From Photorhabdus cinerea (lineage in GTDB: Bacteria > Pseudomonadota > Gammaproteobacteria > Enterobacterales > Enterobacteriaceae): a stretch of DNA of 64,000 nt. The DNA is taken from contig NZ_PUJW01000018.1 in NCBI RefSeq assembly GCF_011189575.1, forward strand, positions 1 to 64,000, in the 5' to 3' direction. Position 1 is the first letter of the stretch. Each line of letters starts with the position of its first letter. A program made the translations under genes and the position numbers. A model generated the notes under the pieces. It worked only from the letters and a program-made list of their open reading frames with translations, was not told the DNA's origin and ran no database searches. Positions 26,352 to 36,259 of this stretch are shown here, piece after piece.

Positions 26352-27092
26352 ATGATCAGTAAACACCGACTTCCTAACATCATAGTAAAAAGTCTTGTAT
26401 TTGCCGCGTTTTTGTTCGCGTCACAGAGTCAGGCTGAAGGCGGATTTGGCATCAATGCTACACGTATTATTTTTCCACAGGATAAAGCTGGAGCAACGGT
26501 ATCGGTGCGCAATACAACAACCAATATCCCTTATCTGGTGACAACTAAAATCACTCGCACTGTTGATGGCAAGGGTAAAACACCGTTTTTCGTCTCACCG
26601 CCTTTATTTCGTCTCGATCCTAAAGGGACTAATGCCCTGCGCATCTTAGGTGATACCAGCAAATTGCCAACCGACCGGGAGAGTGTCTTTTATTTTAATG
26701 CTTCCGCTATTCCCAGTAGTAATCCTCTGGGCCAGCGCTCTGAAAGCGCTAAGATTTCGGGTGGGCTGGTCTATGCCATCGGCAATACCATCAAACTATT
26801 TTATCGGCCAACGGGGTTAGTGGGTACGCCAGAGCAGGCATACAAAGCGCTGCGCTTTACCCATGCTGCCGGGGGCATTCAAGTCAGTAATAATTCGCCT
26901 TATCACATCAGCTTTACGCAGATCAAAGTTGATGGGGTGCCAGTGAAGTTTTCTGATAGTCATCCGCAAATGCTGGCGCCTTTCAGTACCCATGTTTATC
27001 CCGCTCAGAATAATCAGAATAAAAAGAAAGTGGAATGGGCGGTGATCGACGATCTCGGTGGAGGAGATAACTTCGATGGCACAATCCAATAA
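26352..27092 (+). CDS. madB: Periplasmic fimbrial chaperone 1
   Basis: 246 residues from ATG 26352, signal peptide to SQSQA. The PapD-type fold is clear: GINATRIIFPQDKAGATVSVRNT, the DRESVFYFNASAIP motif (Arg/Glu strand that caps subunits), and IKLFYRPTGL. It donates a strand to pilins in the periplasm and delivers them to the usher. A longer frame starts at a TTG (26322) but lacks a signal-peptide advantage. Its end overlaps the next gene start by 17 bp. Confidence 0.88.
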   Translation: MISKHRLPNIIVKSLVFAAFLFASQSQAEGGFGINATRIIFPQDKAGATVSVRNTTTNIPYLVTTKITRTVDGKGKTPFFVSPPLFRLDPKGTNALRILGDTSKLPTDRESVFYFNASAIPSSNPLGQRSESAKISGGLVYAIGNTIKLFYRPTGLVGTPEQAYKALRFTHAAGGIQVSNNSPYHISFTQIKVDGVPVKFSDSHPQMLAPFSTHVYPAQNNQNKKKVEWAVIDDLGGGDNFDGTIQ

Positions 27093-27690
27093 AACCGGTA
27101 TCTCAATGGTTCTGTATGTACGCAGGTACCTGAGTTACATCGGCATGGCGGGGGTTTTGTGGCTTTTTTCTGCTCCTTTGTGGGCGGAGAATTCTGTCAG
27201 TGCCAAGTTTAAGGCCACAATTACCCAAGGGACCTGTGATATCTCTGTGAGCGACAGCAATATCGAACTCGGTACTGTGCAATTTAAAGACGTAGTATCA
27301 GGCAAAATCAACAAGGAAGCCTATCTGACGCTGAAAAATTGCACTGCTGTGGTCAATAAAGACAGTATTACTCCCACAATCACCGTTACCGGCGATCACG
27401 TTGATACGGATGAAACGCTGTTTCGTAATCGTGATAAACAAAGCCCGGCAATGGGCGTTACTGTGCAATTGAAGACACTCAATGGCGGGGAGTGGTCCTC
27501 GGATTTGAAGAACGGAGTCCCATTTCACTTGGCTAATAAAGGCACAATCATAAATGACCACGCCCCTTCTGTTTCTGTGCCGGTCAAGTTTTCACTGATG
27601 TGTGCTCCAGTCGTCGGTGAATCGGCAGCTGATTGCAAAAAGACAGGCAAAATCAGCGCAACGATGACATTCACGTTTGATTATCGCTGA
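27076..27690 (+). CDS. madC: Minor fimbrial subunit
   Basis: 204 residues from ATG 27076, which has GAGGAG (27061-27066) ahead and overlaps the chaperone end. Hydrophobic export signal around MAGVLWLFSAPLWA, then a pilin domain: GTCDISVSDSNIELGTVQF, a second Cys in LKNCTAV and the terminal zipper MTFTFDYR. Two further Cys near the end (LMCAP, ADCKK) may make another disulfide. Probable minor subunit or adaptor. Confidence 0.8.
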   Translation: MAQSNKTGISMVLYVRRYLSYIGMAGVLWLFSAPLWAENSVSAKFKATITQGTCDISVSDSNIELGTVQFKDVVSGKINKEAYLTLKNCTAVVNKDSITPTITVTGDHVDTDETLFRNRDKQSPAMGVTVQLKTLNGGEWSSDLKNGVPFHLANKGTIINDHAPSVSVPVKFSLMCAPVVGESAADCKKTGKISATMTFTFDYR

Positions 27691-27757
27691 TGTTATCGGC
27701 ATTGCAGTGCGATATCCGTTAACAGAAGAGTCATAGAATTAATTTGAGGCAAGTACG

Positions 27758-28435
27758 ATGTTTGGGACAGTGACAGGACAAGAAAAAAATAGGCTGAATG
27801 ACCCGTTGGCCTGTCTGACCAAGGGCAGATATGCGGTAATGCGCTGCTTTTGCTGTTCTATATTGGTTCTATTGTTTCTGGCGGGCAGTGGGGCGGCTGA
27901 GGGGCATTACCCCAGAAGCACGAGTGGAGTGGATGTGGAGTTTTATGCTGGGATTATTCCAGAACCTTGTGATATGGAGATAAGCAGCGGAGGTACGCTG
28001 GATTTCGGTTCGTTGTCGGCAGCGAGCTTTGCAAAGCCAGGGGATATATTAAGCCCTCATAAGCTTCAATTGAAGTTGACTAATTGTGGCTATCCGAATG
28101 CCAATACTCTCAGTAGTCCCGAGATATCTGTGGAAGGTACTACTATCAACAACGGACGCATCATGTTCCGTGATTCTGATGGCCCTGATAGTTCTGAGGG
28201 ATTTGGATTTGTTCTCATGTATTCAGTGTCGGATGATGGAGGCGACGAGATTGATTGGGGTGACTTAATATCCACTGGAAGGGGTACATCGCTAGACGAT
28301 CTTGGTATTGAAATTGAAGACCAGCAGGCGGAAGTTCCTATAGTGGTAGCGATCGCTAGGGAGCGGCAGGGTGATGGTGTTATTCGACCTGGTCAATTAC
28401 ATGCGAGTGTCACTTTTACATTTACCTATCGGTGA
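27758..28435 (+). CDS. madD: Minor fimbrial subunit
   Basis: 225 residues. A rather long N-terminus precedes a hydrophobic signal (CCFCCSILVLLFLAGSGAA-like); then PEPCDMEISSGGTLDFGSL, LTNCGYPN and the final VTFTFTYR, all typical of chaperone-usher pilins. GAGG lies 7-11 bp before the ATG at 27758; a downstream ATG (27838) close to the signal is another possible start. Confidence 0.78.
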   Translation: MFGTVTGQEKNRLNDPLACLTKGRYAVMRCFCCSILVLLFLAGSGAAEGHYPRSTSGVDVEFYAGIIPEPCDMEISSGGTLDFGSLSAASFAKPGDILSPHKLQLKLTNCGYPNANTLSSPEISVEGTTINNGRIMFRDSDGPDSSEGFGFVLMYSVSDDGGDEIDWGDLISTGRGTSLDDLGIEIEDQQAEVPIVVAIARERQGDGVIRPGQLHASVTFTFTYR

Positions 28436-28489
28436 GGGCGGTTTATCACGGAGGATACAAAGTGGGAAACGAGTGATAAGGGGAGTTGG

Positions 28490-29161
28490 ATGAAAATGAA
28501 TAATAAAAAACTTATGAACAGTTGTTTAATAGGCTATCGCAATCGGACAAAGTATTTGTTACTCGTCATGATAATGGTCGGGTTGAGTGTCAATCTGGTT
28601 TTGCCGGTGCAAGCTCAAACTCAACCTCACGACACAACTGCTCATTTTTCATTGGACGGTTTTCTGTTGCCCCCGACTTGTGTGCTGTCAGTGAATGGCA
28701 TGTCCGGTGGCAAATATTCTATAAACTACGAAAAACCTTACAGGGCCAGTCAGTTCAAGGATGGTGTATCTCTGGAAGAAACGAGAAAAACGTTAAAATT
28801 CACTCTGTCGGGTTGTAATCAGGCACCTCTCAAAGGGGACGGCACTCAAATTAGAAAGCAACCGACTCTGTTCGTATGGGGTAATAAGGACACTGATAGT
28901 AACAATCTTTACCTTTTCTGGATGCCAGGTTCTACCGCTAAGTGGGTGGGAATTTTGCTGAGCAAAGAGGGGGGAGTTAACCAGGGACCAGTCAAGGTGA
29001 AGTCTGTCGAGGACCCGGTACGCTTCGATTTTGAACCTAACCTTGATAAGGACGATGGTCAATCCATGACATTTTCGGTGGTTATGGCCGGTGATAAAGA
29101 ACATAGAGTGATCGGAGGAGAACTCCTTGTCTCTATACATTTTGAGTTTGAGTATTCGTGA
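28490..29161 (+). CDS. madE: Minor fimbrial subunit
   Basis: 223 residues. Signal segment LLLVMIMVGLSVNLVLPVQA, then pilin features: LPPTCVLSVNG, LSGCNQAP and the terminal strand VSIHFEFEYS. GGGGAG precedes the ATG. Same-strand spacing of 55 bp after madD and 52 bp before the next chaperone gene fits one operon. Confidence 0.78.
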   Translation: MKMNNKKLMNSCLIGYRNRTKYLLLVMIMVGLSVNLVLPVQAQTQPHDTTAHFSLDGFLLPPTCVLSVNGMSGGKYSINYEKPYRASQFKDGVSLEETRKTLKFTLSGCNQAPLKGDGTQIRKQPTLFVWGNKDTDSNNLYLFWMPGSTAKWVGILLSKEGGVNQGPVKVKSVEDPVRFDFEPNLDKDDGQSMTFSVVMAGDKEHRVIGGELLVSIHFEFEYS

Positions 29162-29213
29162 TAACTAAGTTCAGGTACGCCTGATAAATGTTGCCAGAAG
29201 TGAAGTGGAAGGT

Positions 29214-29963
29214 ATGAATATAAAAACGGTGAATATAAAAGCGTGGATAATGGGATTATTGGGGCTATGGGCAATGATGGCGTTACCGGCTCATGCCGGT
29301 CTGATGCTAGGACAGACACGGCTGGTTTATCATCAAAGTGACAAAGTACAAAGTATCTCGTTGCAGAATTCGGGTGATGGCGCGTATCTGATACAAGCGG
29401 CAGTGACCTCATGGGATGATACCAAGACTCGGTCATCGGCGTTTACTGTGCTGCCCCCCTTATTTCGTATAGAAGGTAACAGTGCGAATGTGATGCGCGT
29501 TATCCGTACCGGTGGTGATTTCCCGGCTGATCGTGAGTCACTGTTTCGTCTTCGCATCAATGCGATTCCTGCGGGGGTAGTTCCCCGTGAGTCTGATGGG
29601 CAACAGGATAAGGTTGATGCATCCTTGTCTATCTCGCTAGGTATGAACATTAAATTTATTTACCGGCCAGATAATCTACCGATGACACCGAAACAGGCGT
29701 ATTCCCGGCTGACGTTTACGCGAACCAGCAATGCCGTCGTGGTGGTTAATCCGACGCCGTATTACCAAACGTTTTCTTGGCTGAACTTGGCTGGTGAAAG
29801 CATAAACCTGAATAAAGCGCCATCCATGTTAGCGCCTTTTGGTCAGGTGACTTATTCCCTGACCGGCTTGGCAGGTAAAGCGGCTGATAAGGTGACGTGG
29901 GCGATGATGACCGATTTCGGGGGAGAAAGTAAGCCGCAGAACGGTGTATTGCAGAGCCACTAA
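29214..29963 (+). CDS. madF: Periplasmic fimbrial chaperone 2
   Basis: 249 residues from ATG 29214 (GTG 29205 possible). Signal peptide ending in PAHA; then GLMLGQTRLVYHQSDKVQSISLQNSG, ADRESLFRLRINAIP and NIKFIYRPDNLP, the conserved parts of PapD-type chaperones. Second of three chaperones in the operon; each may serve particular minor subunits or the adhesin. Confidence 0.88.
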   Translation: MNIKTVNIKAWIMGLLGLWAMMALPAHAGLMLGQTRLVYHQSDKVQSISLQNSGDGAYLIQAAVTSWDDTKTRSSAFTVLPPLFRIEGNSANVMRVIRTGGDFPADRESLFRLRINAIPAGVVPRESDGQQDKVDASLSISLGMNIKFIYRPDNLPMTPKQAYSRLTFTRTSNAVVVVNPTPYYQTFSWLNLAGESINLNKAPSMLAPFGQVTYSLTGLAGKAADKVTWAMMTDFGGESKPQNGVLQSH

Positions 29964-30031
29964 GCAATGTTTTGGACTGAGTAATATTTTTGGGATGAAG
30001 AAATACTGCATGGCATTAATGGGATACTTCA

Positions 30032-30793
30032 ATGAAACAGATATATACAGCTGTGTTGTGTACTTTGTTAATGATCTTGCCTGTATCGCGACTGAAAGCA
30101 GAGCCGCAGGGGATGTTTATCGATGAGCCGCGTGTGATCTACCTTGGGTCATCCAGCAACGGTGCTATGTCGACTTTCAGTAATAACAGTGACGACAACT
30201 ACCTTATTCAGTCAATGGTACGGGAAATGGACCCAAAGAGCGGTTTACCGACAGCGGTTAATGCGCCGTTTATCGTGATTCCTCCTCTGGGCAAGGTGAA
30301 TGCGCACAGTAGTCAAGTACTGAAAATCCTTCGCACTGGTGGGGACTTTCCAAAAGATCGTGAGTCGGTGTTCTTTCTAAATGTGCGCCTGTTGCCTTCC
30401 GAGAAGGAAAATTCTGTGCCAAATAACCTTGTCCAGATGAAAGTGGTCATGACTCTGGCAGTGAAGTTGTTCTATCGCCCGAAAGGATTACCAAAAGAGG
30501 GGGTTGCTGGAGCAGTGAAGCAGTTACAGGTATCGGTCAAGGAAGATACTGTGACTCTAACGAATCCGTCGCCGTTCTGGGTAACGTTGCAGACTTTGAA
30601 GGTGAATTCGTTTGCTGTGCCTGTTGGGAGTTTGTTCAGTATGGTGCCGCCATTGAGTCAGCAGAGCTGGTCACTGCCATCGGGTAAAACACTACCGGGC
30701 AGTCATGTCACAGTATTGTGGCGAGCTATCGATGAATTTGGTTTAAATACCGATGAAGAGAGCCGGTCCGTTGTTGTCTCTGGCAGCCACTAG
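30032..30793 (+). CDS. madG: Periplasmic fimbrial chaperone 3
   Basis: 253 residues, signal peptide to RLKA, then MFIDEPRVIYLGSSSNGAMSTFSN, KDRESVFFLNVRLLPS and AVKLFYRPKGLP. The NxxR/E strand and RPKGL motif mark a PapD-type chaperone. It directly precedes the usher gene. Confidence 0.87.
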   Translation: MKQIYTAVLCTLLMILPVSRLKAEPQGMFIDEPRVIYLGSSSNGAMSTFSNNSDDNYLIQSMVREMDPKSGLPTAVNAPFIVIPPLGKVNAHSSQVLKILRTGGDFPKDRESVFFLNVRLLPSEKENSVPNNLVQMKVVMTLAVKLFYRPKGLPKEGVAGAVKQLQVSVKEDTVTLTNPSPFWVTLQTLKVNSFAVPVGSLFSMVPPLSQQSWSLPSGKTLPGSHVTVLWRAIDEFGLNTDEESRSVVVSGSH

Positions 30794-30877
30794 CTAATAG
30801 TGAGTGGCGTTGCAGATATCAACAGAAGATATGTGAGCAATGGACCTATCATTAAATAATAGAGATGGCAATTAAGA

Positions 30878-33610
30878 ATGAAAGTATTAATTCCGGCAAT
30901 AAGCTGTCGTTCAGAACGTCCGTCTATTTGTCGTATAAATCCGGGCATTTCCACCGCTATATCCTTGTCAAAATGCGGAATAGGATTGTGCCTTTCTCCG
31001 GTTTTTTGCCGGATGATGCTGGTATTACTGGCGGGTTGGCATACTCAGGTAACAGCGCGTGACTATTTTGATCCTTCTTTATTGGAGTTTGGCCAAAGTT
31101 CAGGGCAAACGGTGGATTTATCACAGTTTGAAACTGCTGGTGGTCAGGCACCGGGAACTTACCGAGTTGACATCTACATTAATGGTACTTTCTTTGATTC
31201 ACGTGATGTTACGTTCCAGCATAATGGTGCTGGTAGTAACGAGCTGGTTCCCGTACTTACCCCAGATTTATTGGAGGCTGCGGGTGTCAATGTGAGTAGT
31301 ATACCGGCATTAAAAGCATTACCGGCGGATAAGCCAATGGGTAGTCCATTAAGCAAATTCATTCCTCAGGCCACGGCTCATCTGGATTTTTCTCAGATGA
31401 AGTTGGGCTTGAGTGTTCCCCAGATAGCGATGAAACCTTTGGAGAATGGTCTGGTTGATCCAAAGTTGTGGCAAGAGGGGATTCCGGCTTTTTTATTGAA
31501 TTACAATATTAATGGCAATCGGAACCGACGCTCACAATCTGGCAATAAACAGACGAGTCAGAGTCTGTTCGGTAGCTTTAATTCTGGGTTGAATTTGGGG
31601 GCCTGGCGTCTTCGTAATACTGCCACCTATTCTTATAGTGCTCAGACTTATAATTGGTATGACTCATTTAATGGTCCAGTGAAGAAAACGACTCAATCCC
31701 AGCAAAGTTGGAATTTCTTACAAACCTATTTGCAGCGTGATGTAGTGATGTTACGCAGTGATCTGACGATAGGGGATACCTCGACTGGCAACGTGGCGGG
31801 TCAGGTATTTGATGGTTTTCCTTATCGGGGTATTGGGCTTGCTACCAGTGACTCAATGATGCCTGGCAGGCAGAGTGGTTTTGCACCGATTATCAGCGGG
31901 ATAGCTAAATCCAATGCGCAGATTACGGTGACGCAGAATGGAAGCGTGATTTACCAAACCAACGTCGCGCCAGGCCCATTTCGTATCACAGATCTGGTCA
32001 GTAGCAGTACTGCGGGCGACTTACAGGTAACGATAACCGAGGCGGATGGTACCCACCATGGGTTCAGTCAAGCCTATTCTAGTTTGCCCATGATGCTGCG
32101 GCAGGGGCAATTTAAGTACGAAGTGGCAGCCGGACGCTATCGTGCGGGGGGATACAACAATCGTAAGCCGGTGTTTGGCATGGCCTCGATGATTTACGGT
32201 TTGCCTGGCAACGTCACATTATACGGTGGGGGTTTGGTGGCGCAATCGTACCAGTCTGCGGCGCTGGGGGCTGGGTTTTCCCTTGGTATGATGGGGGCGT
32301 TATCTGCGGATGTCACGACGGCTCGAACTCGGTTGCAAAATGCGACTAACTTCCTGCGCGGGGAGTCTTACCGTGCTAAATATTCGAAAAGTATGCTGAC
32401 CACTGGCACGACAGTGGATTTAACCGCGTACCGCTATTCCACCCGTAATTATCTGAGTTTCTCGGATGCGAATATCCAAGGCTACAGTGTTTGGGGAGAA
32501 CTTCCCTATTGGATGTCTGAACGGCGGCGTAGTAGTTGGCAAACGAGACTAAGCCAGTCATTGCCCGGTAATTATTCCTTGTGGCTCAGTGGTCGGCGGG
32601 ATAACTACTGGGGCAGCTCTAAAACCAATACCACTCTGTCGATGGGGTTGAATGGTTCTTTCTACCGTGTGGGTTGGGGGCTTAATTACAGCATTGATCG
32701 CATGCGAGGTAATGGTGATTGGCCTGAGAACCGGCAAATTTCGTTGAACGTGAATGTTCCTCTGAGCTTATTTGGCTCCTATGCGGCCCTGAATAATGCG
32801 TATGCTAATTATAATTTTTTCCGTGATAGTTCCGGGCGTAGCAATAGCCAGCTAGGGTTAGGTGGCTCCGTATTGGATGACAATAGTCTGTCCTGGAGCG
32901 TATCACAAAGCCAAGCTAATCAAGGGCAAGGAAACAGTGGTTCCGTGTCGATGGGATACAATGGCGCTTTCGGGCAGGCGAACTTGGGATACAACTACGA
33001 TTCACAGGGGGGGCGTAGTGTGAACTATGGGTTTAACGGAGGATTGATTGCTCATCAGCATGGTGTCACCTTGGCATCGCGTATTGGCGATGCTGCTGTG
33101 TTAGTGCGAACAGCGGGGGTTGAAGGTGTGCGTGTGATGAACTCCAGCTCGGTTACTACTGATCGCTGGGGGTATGCGGTTATGCCATATGCTAGGACGT
33201 ACAGCCGTAACAGTATCAGCTTAGACCCGTCATCGCTGCCTGAAGGGGCGAATATGGAGCAAGGCAGCAAGAACGTATTCCCGACGAAAGGGGCTGTTGT
33301 GATAGTGGATTACCCCGTACGTATTGGGCAGCAATTGCTGATGAATCTCACCTATCACGGTAAACCTGTACCGTTTGGGGCAATGGCGGGGCTGAAAGGG
33401 GAGGCAGATACAAATCTGGCGGCGATAGTGGGAGATGGTGGGCAAGTGTACCTGAGTGGTATGCCGTCTAAGGGGGTACTGAAAGTGAAGTGGAGTAATA
33501 CACCGGATAGCCAGTGCGAGGTGGCATTTGACCTGGGAGCACCTCCGGTAAAGAAGAAAGGCGATAAGAGTTGGAGTCCAATGAGGCAACTGAACGAAAC
33601 CTGCCGTTAA
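30878..33610 (+). CDS. madH: Outer-membrane fimbrial usher
   Basis: 910 residues, the usual usher size. N-terminal domain DYFDPSLLEFGQ after the signal, a 24-strand barrel with plug (GPFRITDLVSSSTAGDLQVTI, YSSLPMMLRQGQ), and C-terminal domains finishing in QLNETCR. It polymerises and secretes the pilus subunits. The last 150 bp and the intergenic DNA up to madI are reproduced in the 167-bp repeats at 40.6-41.1 kb and at 42.86-43.00 kb on the minus strand. Confidence 0.93.
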   Translation: MKVLIPAISCRSERPSICRINPGISTAISLSKCGIGLCLSPVFCRMMLVLLAGWHTQVTARDYFDPSLLEFGQSSGQTVDLSQFETAGGQAPGTYRVDIYINGTFFDSRDVTFQHNGAGSNELVPVLTPDLLEAAGVNVSSIPALKALPADKPMGSPLSKFIPQATAHLDFSQMKLGLSVPQIAMKPLENGLVDPKLWQEGIPAFLLNYNINGNRNRRSQSGNKQTSQSLFGSFNSGLNLGAWRLRNTATYSYSAQTYNWYDSFNGPVKKTTQSQQSWNFLQTYLQRDVVMLRSDLTIGDTSTGNVAGQVFDGFPYRGIGLATSDSMMPGRQSGFAPIISGIAKSNAQITVTQNGSVIYQTNVAPGPFRITDLVSSSTAGDLQVTITEADGTHHGFSQAYSSLPMMLRQGQFKYEVAAGRYRAGGYNNRKPVFGMASMIYGLPGNVTLYGGGLVAQSYQSAALGAGFSLGMMGALSADVTTARTRLQNATNFLRGESYRAKYSKSMLTTGTTVDLTAYRYSTRNYLSFSDANIQGYSVWGELPYWMSERRRSSWQTRLSQSLPGNYSLWLSGRRDNYWGSSKTNTTLSMGLNGSFYRVGWGLNYSIDRMRGNGDWPENRQISLNVNVPLSLFGSYAALNNAYANYNFFRDSSGRSNSQLGLGGSVLDDNSLSWSVSQSQANQGQGNSGSVSMGYNGAFGQANLGYNYDSQGGRSVNYGFNGGLIAHQHGVTLASRIGDAAVLVRTAGVEGVRVMNSSSVTTDRWGYAVMPYARTYSRNSISLDPSSLPEGANMEQGSKNVFPTKGAVVIVDYPVRIGQQLLMNLTYHGKPVPFGAMAGLKGEADTNLAAIVGDGGQVYLSGMPSKGVLKVKWSNTPDSQCEVAFDLGAPPVKKKGDKSWSPMRQLNETCR

Positions 33611-33774
33611 AAAGGGATGCTGTATGGTGACAATCTGCACGGGCAATCCAATGCAGAAAACCAAAAGAAGAGGAATCCCTGAGAGGTGGATGTATTTCGG
33701 CTGAGACGGGGTGATGGCAACGAATGAGAAGTTCTAACAGGACAATTGGGGAGTAATCCTTGGTTGGGTATCGC

Positions 33775-35196
33775 ATGAATATGAATAAAATGTTTATTAA
33801 CAGGATAATGCAGGCTGTTGGTCGGATGGTAGCTTATCGTTGCCAGTGGCAGTGGCCGACATGGGCAGGCGTGATATGCCTATCTGTGGGTATCTTTTCT
33901 TCCTCCTCGGTACTTGCTACACAAGTAGAATACTGGAATGCGGCGGCAGTCAGTGATGCGCTTGGGCCTAGGCAAGCAGTGCCGTGGAATCGCTCTGTCA
34001 TCACCTATCCAGCATCGGGGAAAGCAAACTTAGGCGCAAATATTGTGTTTCCCAATGTGTCATCAATGTTGTGGCAAGGAGATGACCCCAAAATAACGAT
34101 GGAGAACGCTAAGTTTCGGCTCGTATCTAAGGGGAAAATCTTTGACGCTTTGCAAGTTAGCTCGGGTACATACAACTGTAAAATTAAAGCTAGCTTTAAG
34201 GATAATCGTCCGGGAACAGCGGAAAAGCGTTTTTCGCTGGATATGATGAATAATTCAGGTCTTAATCAAACTGAATACGAATCTCTTGAAGTAAACAATG
34301 GCGATACCAAGGTTGATGAAGATGTAAAAAATGCGGCATTGCAAGATTTCAAATTCGATGTTTCTTGTAGTGGGGACAACTTTTCATGGCAGCGACATCC
34401 CGATCAGAAGATCAAATTCGACACGAGTCCTAATGGTGATCTTGTAGGATTTCAGGTTAAGACCTCAAGTGAGAACGATTTTGTGGTTTGGCAACGACCA
34501 CTAGGTAGTCTCCCTGAGATCAAAGACCCTACAGTAATATTGCAGCCCCCAGAGTGTTTTATTCCGGTTTTTACTGGCAGGAGATTTAGCTTTGGTGAGG
34601 TTCAGCCAATAGACGAACCCCCGGGAAGCGGTCAGTTCAACCCCGTCAAACTCAAGGACATGAACTTTATTATGCGAGTTTCCTGCATTGTCACCGAAGG
34701 AGAAAATACAGGTGGCACTGTAATTGTGGTGGCATCTTCTAATCATATAATGCCAGGTACTCAGAATCAAATGTTGCGGGTGATGCATAATGCAGAGGCT
34801 GATAGTAAAGAGATTGATAATGAAGCGTTGGGGGTAAAGCTTGAGCTGTCTAGCGTAGAAGTCCAAGGACCTTCTAAGAGTGGTCCGGTTAGTTTCAGTG
34901 CTGATCCTGATCCTAAATTTAGTTGTATGGGGAATGTTGTTGTGGGTAAAGGTAATACAACTCAGTCAATGAATAAGCAAATAACATTTGCCGACGGTAG
35001 TAATAGTACAGATGCAGGAACTGGTGGTTTTGTGTGCCTTCAAGTAGAGAGCCCTACACCATCTACACCACCTACACAACAGACTACGAAGTTTAACTTC
35101 AATGTCACTGGAAGCCTCTGGCAACTCCAGAGATTGAAGCTTTCGGATTATGGTTATTTCCAGACGAATTTGGACATGACGTTGGTAAGGCCATAG
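33775..35196 (+). CDS. madI: Two-domain fimbrial tip adhesin
   Basis: 473 residues from ATG 33775. Signal segment GVICLSVGIFSSSSVLA, then a receptor-binding domain of about 230 residues with GTYNCKIKAS, VSCSGDNFSWQRHPDQKIKF and a closing LPEIKDPTVILQPPECF, then a pilin-like domain with two more Cys and the end FQTNLDMTLVRP. This is the arrangement of FimH/MrpH-type tip adhesins. The binding domain, but not the pilin domain, has partial copies at 39707-40552 and 42003-42787. Last structural gene, after the usher. Confidence 0.8.
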   Translation: MNMNKMFINRIMQAVGRMVAYRCQWQWPTWAGVICLSVGIFSSSSVLATQVEYWNAAAVSDALGPRQAVPWNRSVITYPASGKANLGANIVFPNVSSMLWQGDDPKITMENAKFRLVSKGKIFDALQVSSGTYNCKIKASFKDNRPGTAEKRFSLDMMNNSGLNQTEYESLEVNNGDTKVDEDVKNAALQDFKFDVSCSGDNFSWQRHPDQKIKFDTSPNGDLVGFQVKTSSENDFVVWQRPLGSLPEIKDPTVILQPPECFIPVFTGRRFSFGEVQPIDEPPGSGQFNPVKLKDMNFIMRVSCIVTEGENTGGTVIVVASSNHIMPGTQNQMLRVMHNAEADSKEIDNEALGVKLELSSVEVQGPSKSGPVSFSADPDPKFSCMGNVVVGKGNTTQSMNKQITFADGSNSTDAGTGGFVCLQVESPTPSTPPTQQTTKFNFNVTGSLWQLQRLKLSDYGYFQTNLDMTLVRP

Positions 35197-35339
35197 CGCC
35201 TGCGGAGAGCGTTATTTTTACACAAATCATTAAATATGGTGGGCGGATTAGCCTATAGGTATTTCATTTCAGATAAATCACAGTATTTCATTTCTCATGT
35301 GGTAACAGGTAAACCAGTTAGTCACCGGGGGAGAGTAAA

Positions 35340-35831
35340 ATGACAATCAATGTTAATGATTCAATGCTGCTTCAGATAAGCGGCAGTCAGACCGATTTGC
35401 TTGGAAGTCAGACTATTACGGGTAAACAAAGTAATCATGGGGATTTTCGTCTGCCTGCCTGCTTGTCTCATTTGAATGATACACCGTTGTACATGGCGGT
35501 CGCGTATTGGGGATTATTGAAGGGACGCGGATTTACTAAACGTGAAATCAGCCAGGTGTTCCGGGTGACAGAACGCCGGGCAACAGATGTGATGAATTAT
35601 ATCTACAATGAGCGACGTGATGTGATTGCCTGTGAAAAAGTCTTCTTTCGTGAGAAGCAGGGAAGTCGTCGGCTGATGCTGATTGTTACGGCAGTCGTTG
35701 AACCAATGCCCCAGAAGGGCCAGGCGCCGGTAACGAAAACGGTGAAGTCGACGCGCTCCCGGACGTCACTACAAGCTAATCACATGCGCACTTGGTTTTT
35801 ACAACGCGCTTGCGGTCCGTTTATCTCCTGA
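35340..35831 (+). CDS. madJ: CaiF/GrlA-family transcriptional regulator of the fimbrial operon
   Basis: 163 residues. PLYMAVAYWGLLKGRGFTKREISQVFRVTERRATDVMNYI is the CaiF/GrlA winged-helix signature. The C-terminal 50 residues are basic and Ser/Thr-rich. Being co-transcribed with the fimbriae, it fits a role like MrpJ, where switching the operon on also resets motility or other genes, although it belongs to a different protein family. GGGGGAG precedes the ATG. In the mad locus the penultimate gene is a regulator. Confidence 0.78.
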   Translation: MTINVNDSMLLQISGSQTDLLGSQTITGKQSNHGDFRLPACLSHLNDTPLYMAVAYWGLLKGRGFTKREISQVFRVTERRATDVMNYIYNERRDVIACEKVFFREKQGSRRLMLIVTAVVEPMPQKGQAPVTKTVKSTRSRTSLQANHMRTWFLQRACGPFIS

Positions 35832-35863
35832 GTCGTATCACACATGTGGCTATCTGGCGGGAC

Positions 35864-36259
35864 ATGATGGAAGGCGAGTTTTTATCGATTGTGTGTGTGA
35901 TGCCTTATGGGATGCTGATAAGCCGGGTGGTACTGGTTATCGGTATCGTATTGCTGGCTGGCTGTGGGTTTTTGTTAGGCAACACAATTCGCCATTCGCG
36001 GTATCCCCGTATGCTGTTAGCGTATTGGTGCCGAACATGGATCTTGCCACTGTTGTTTATCACTATCGGGCTGGTATTGATGTTTGGTGTGGGTGGGGAG
36101 GGTTGGTTAGACCGCATACTGGATGAAGTTGATTCAGTATTGATTGGTCTGTCCTTTGATAACCGGGATGACGTGCGGCTGGTGCCGTCATTGCCGGGTC
36201 GGCTGTGGATAGCGCTGTTGGCTGTTCACCTGCTGATTTGCACGGGCTATCCGGTTTAG
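35864..36259 (+). CDS. madK: Small inner-membrane protein, last gene of the fimbrial operon
   Basis: 131 residues from ATG 35864 with GGCGGGA upstream. Three hydrophobic segments: YGMLISRVVLVIGIVLLAGC, WILPLLFITIGLVLMFGV and LWIALLAVHLLICTG. No family recognised. It overlaps the 3' end of spoT (minus strand) by 4 bp, so the island is packed tightly against the backbone. Longer upstream frame overlaps madJ. Confidence 0.6.
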   Translation: MMEGEFLSIVCVMPYGMLISRVVLVIGIVLLAGCGFLLGNTIRHSRYPRMLLAYWCRTWILPLLFITIGLVLMFGVGGEGWLDRILDEVDSVLIGLSFDNRDDVRLVPSLPGRLWIALLAVHLLICTGYPV

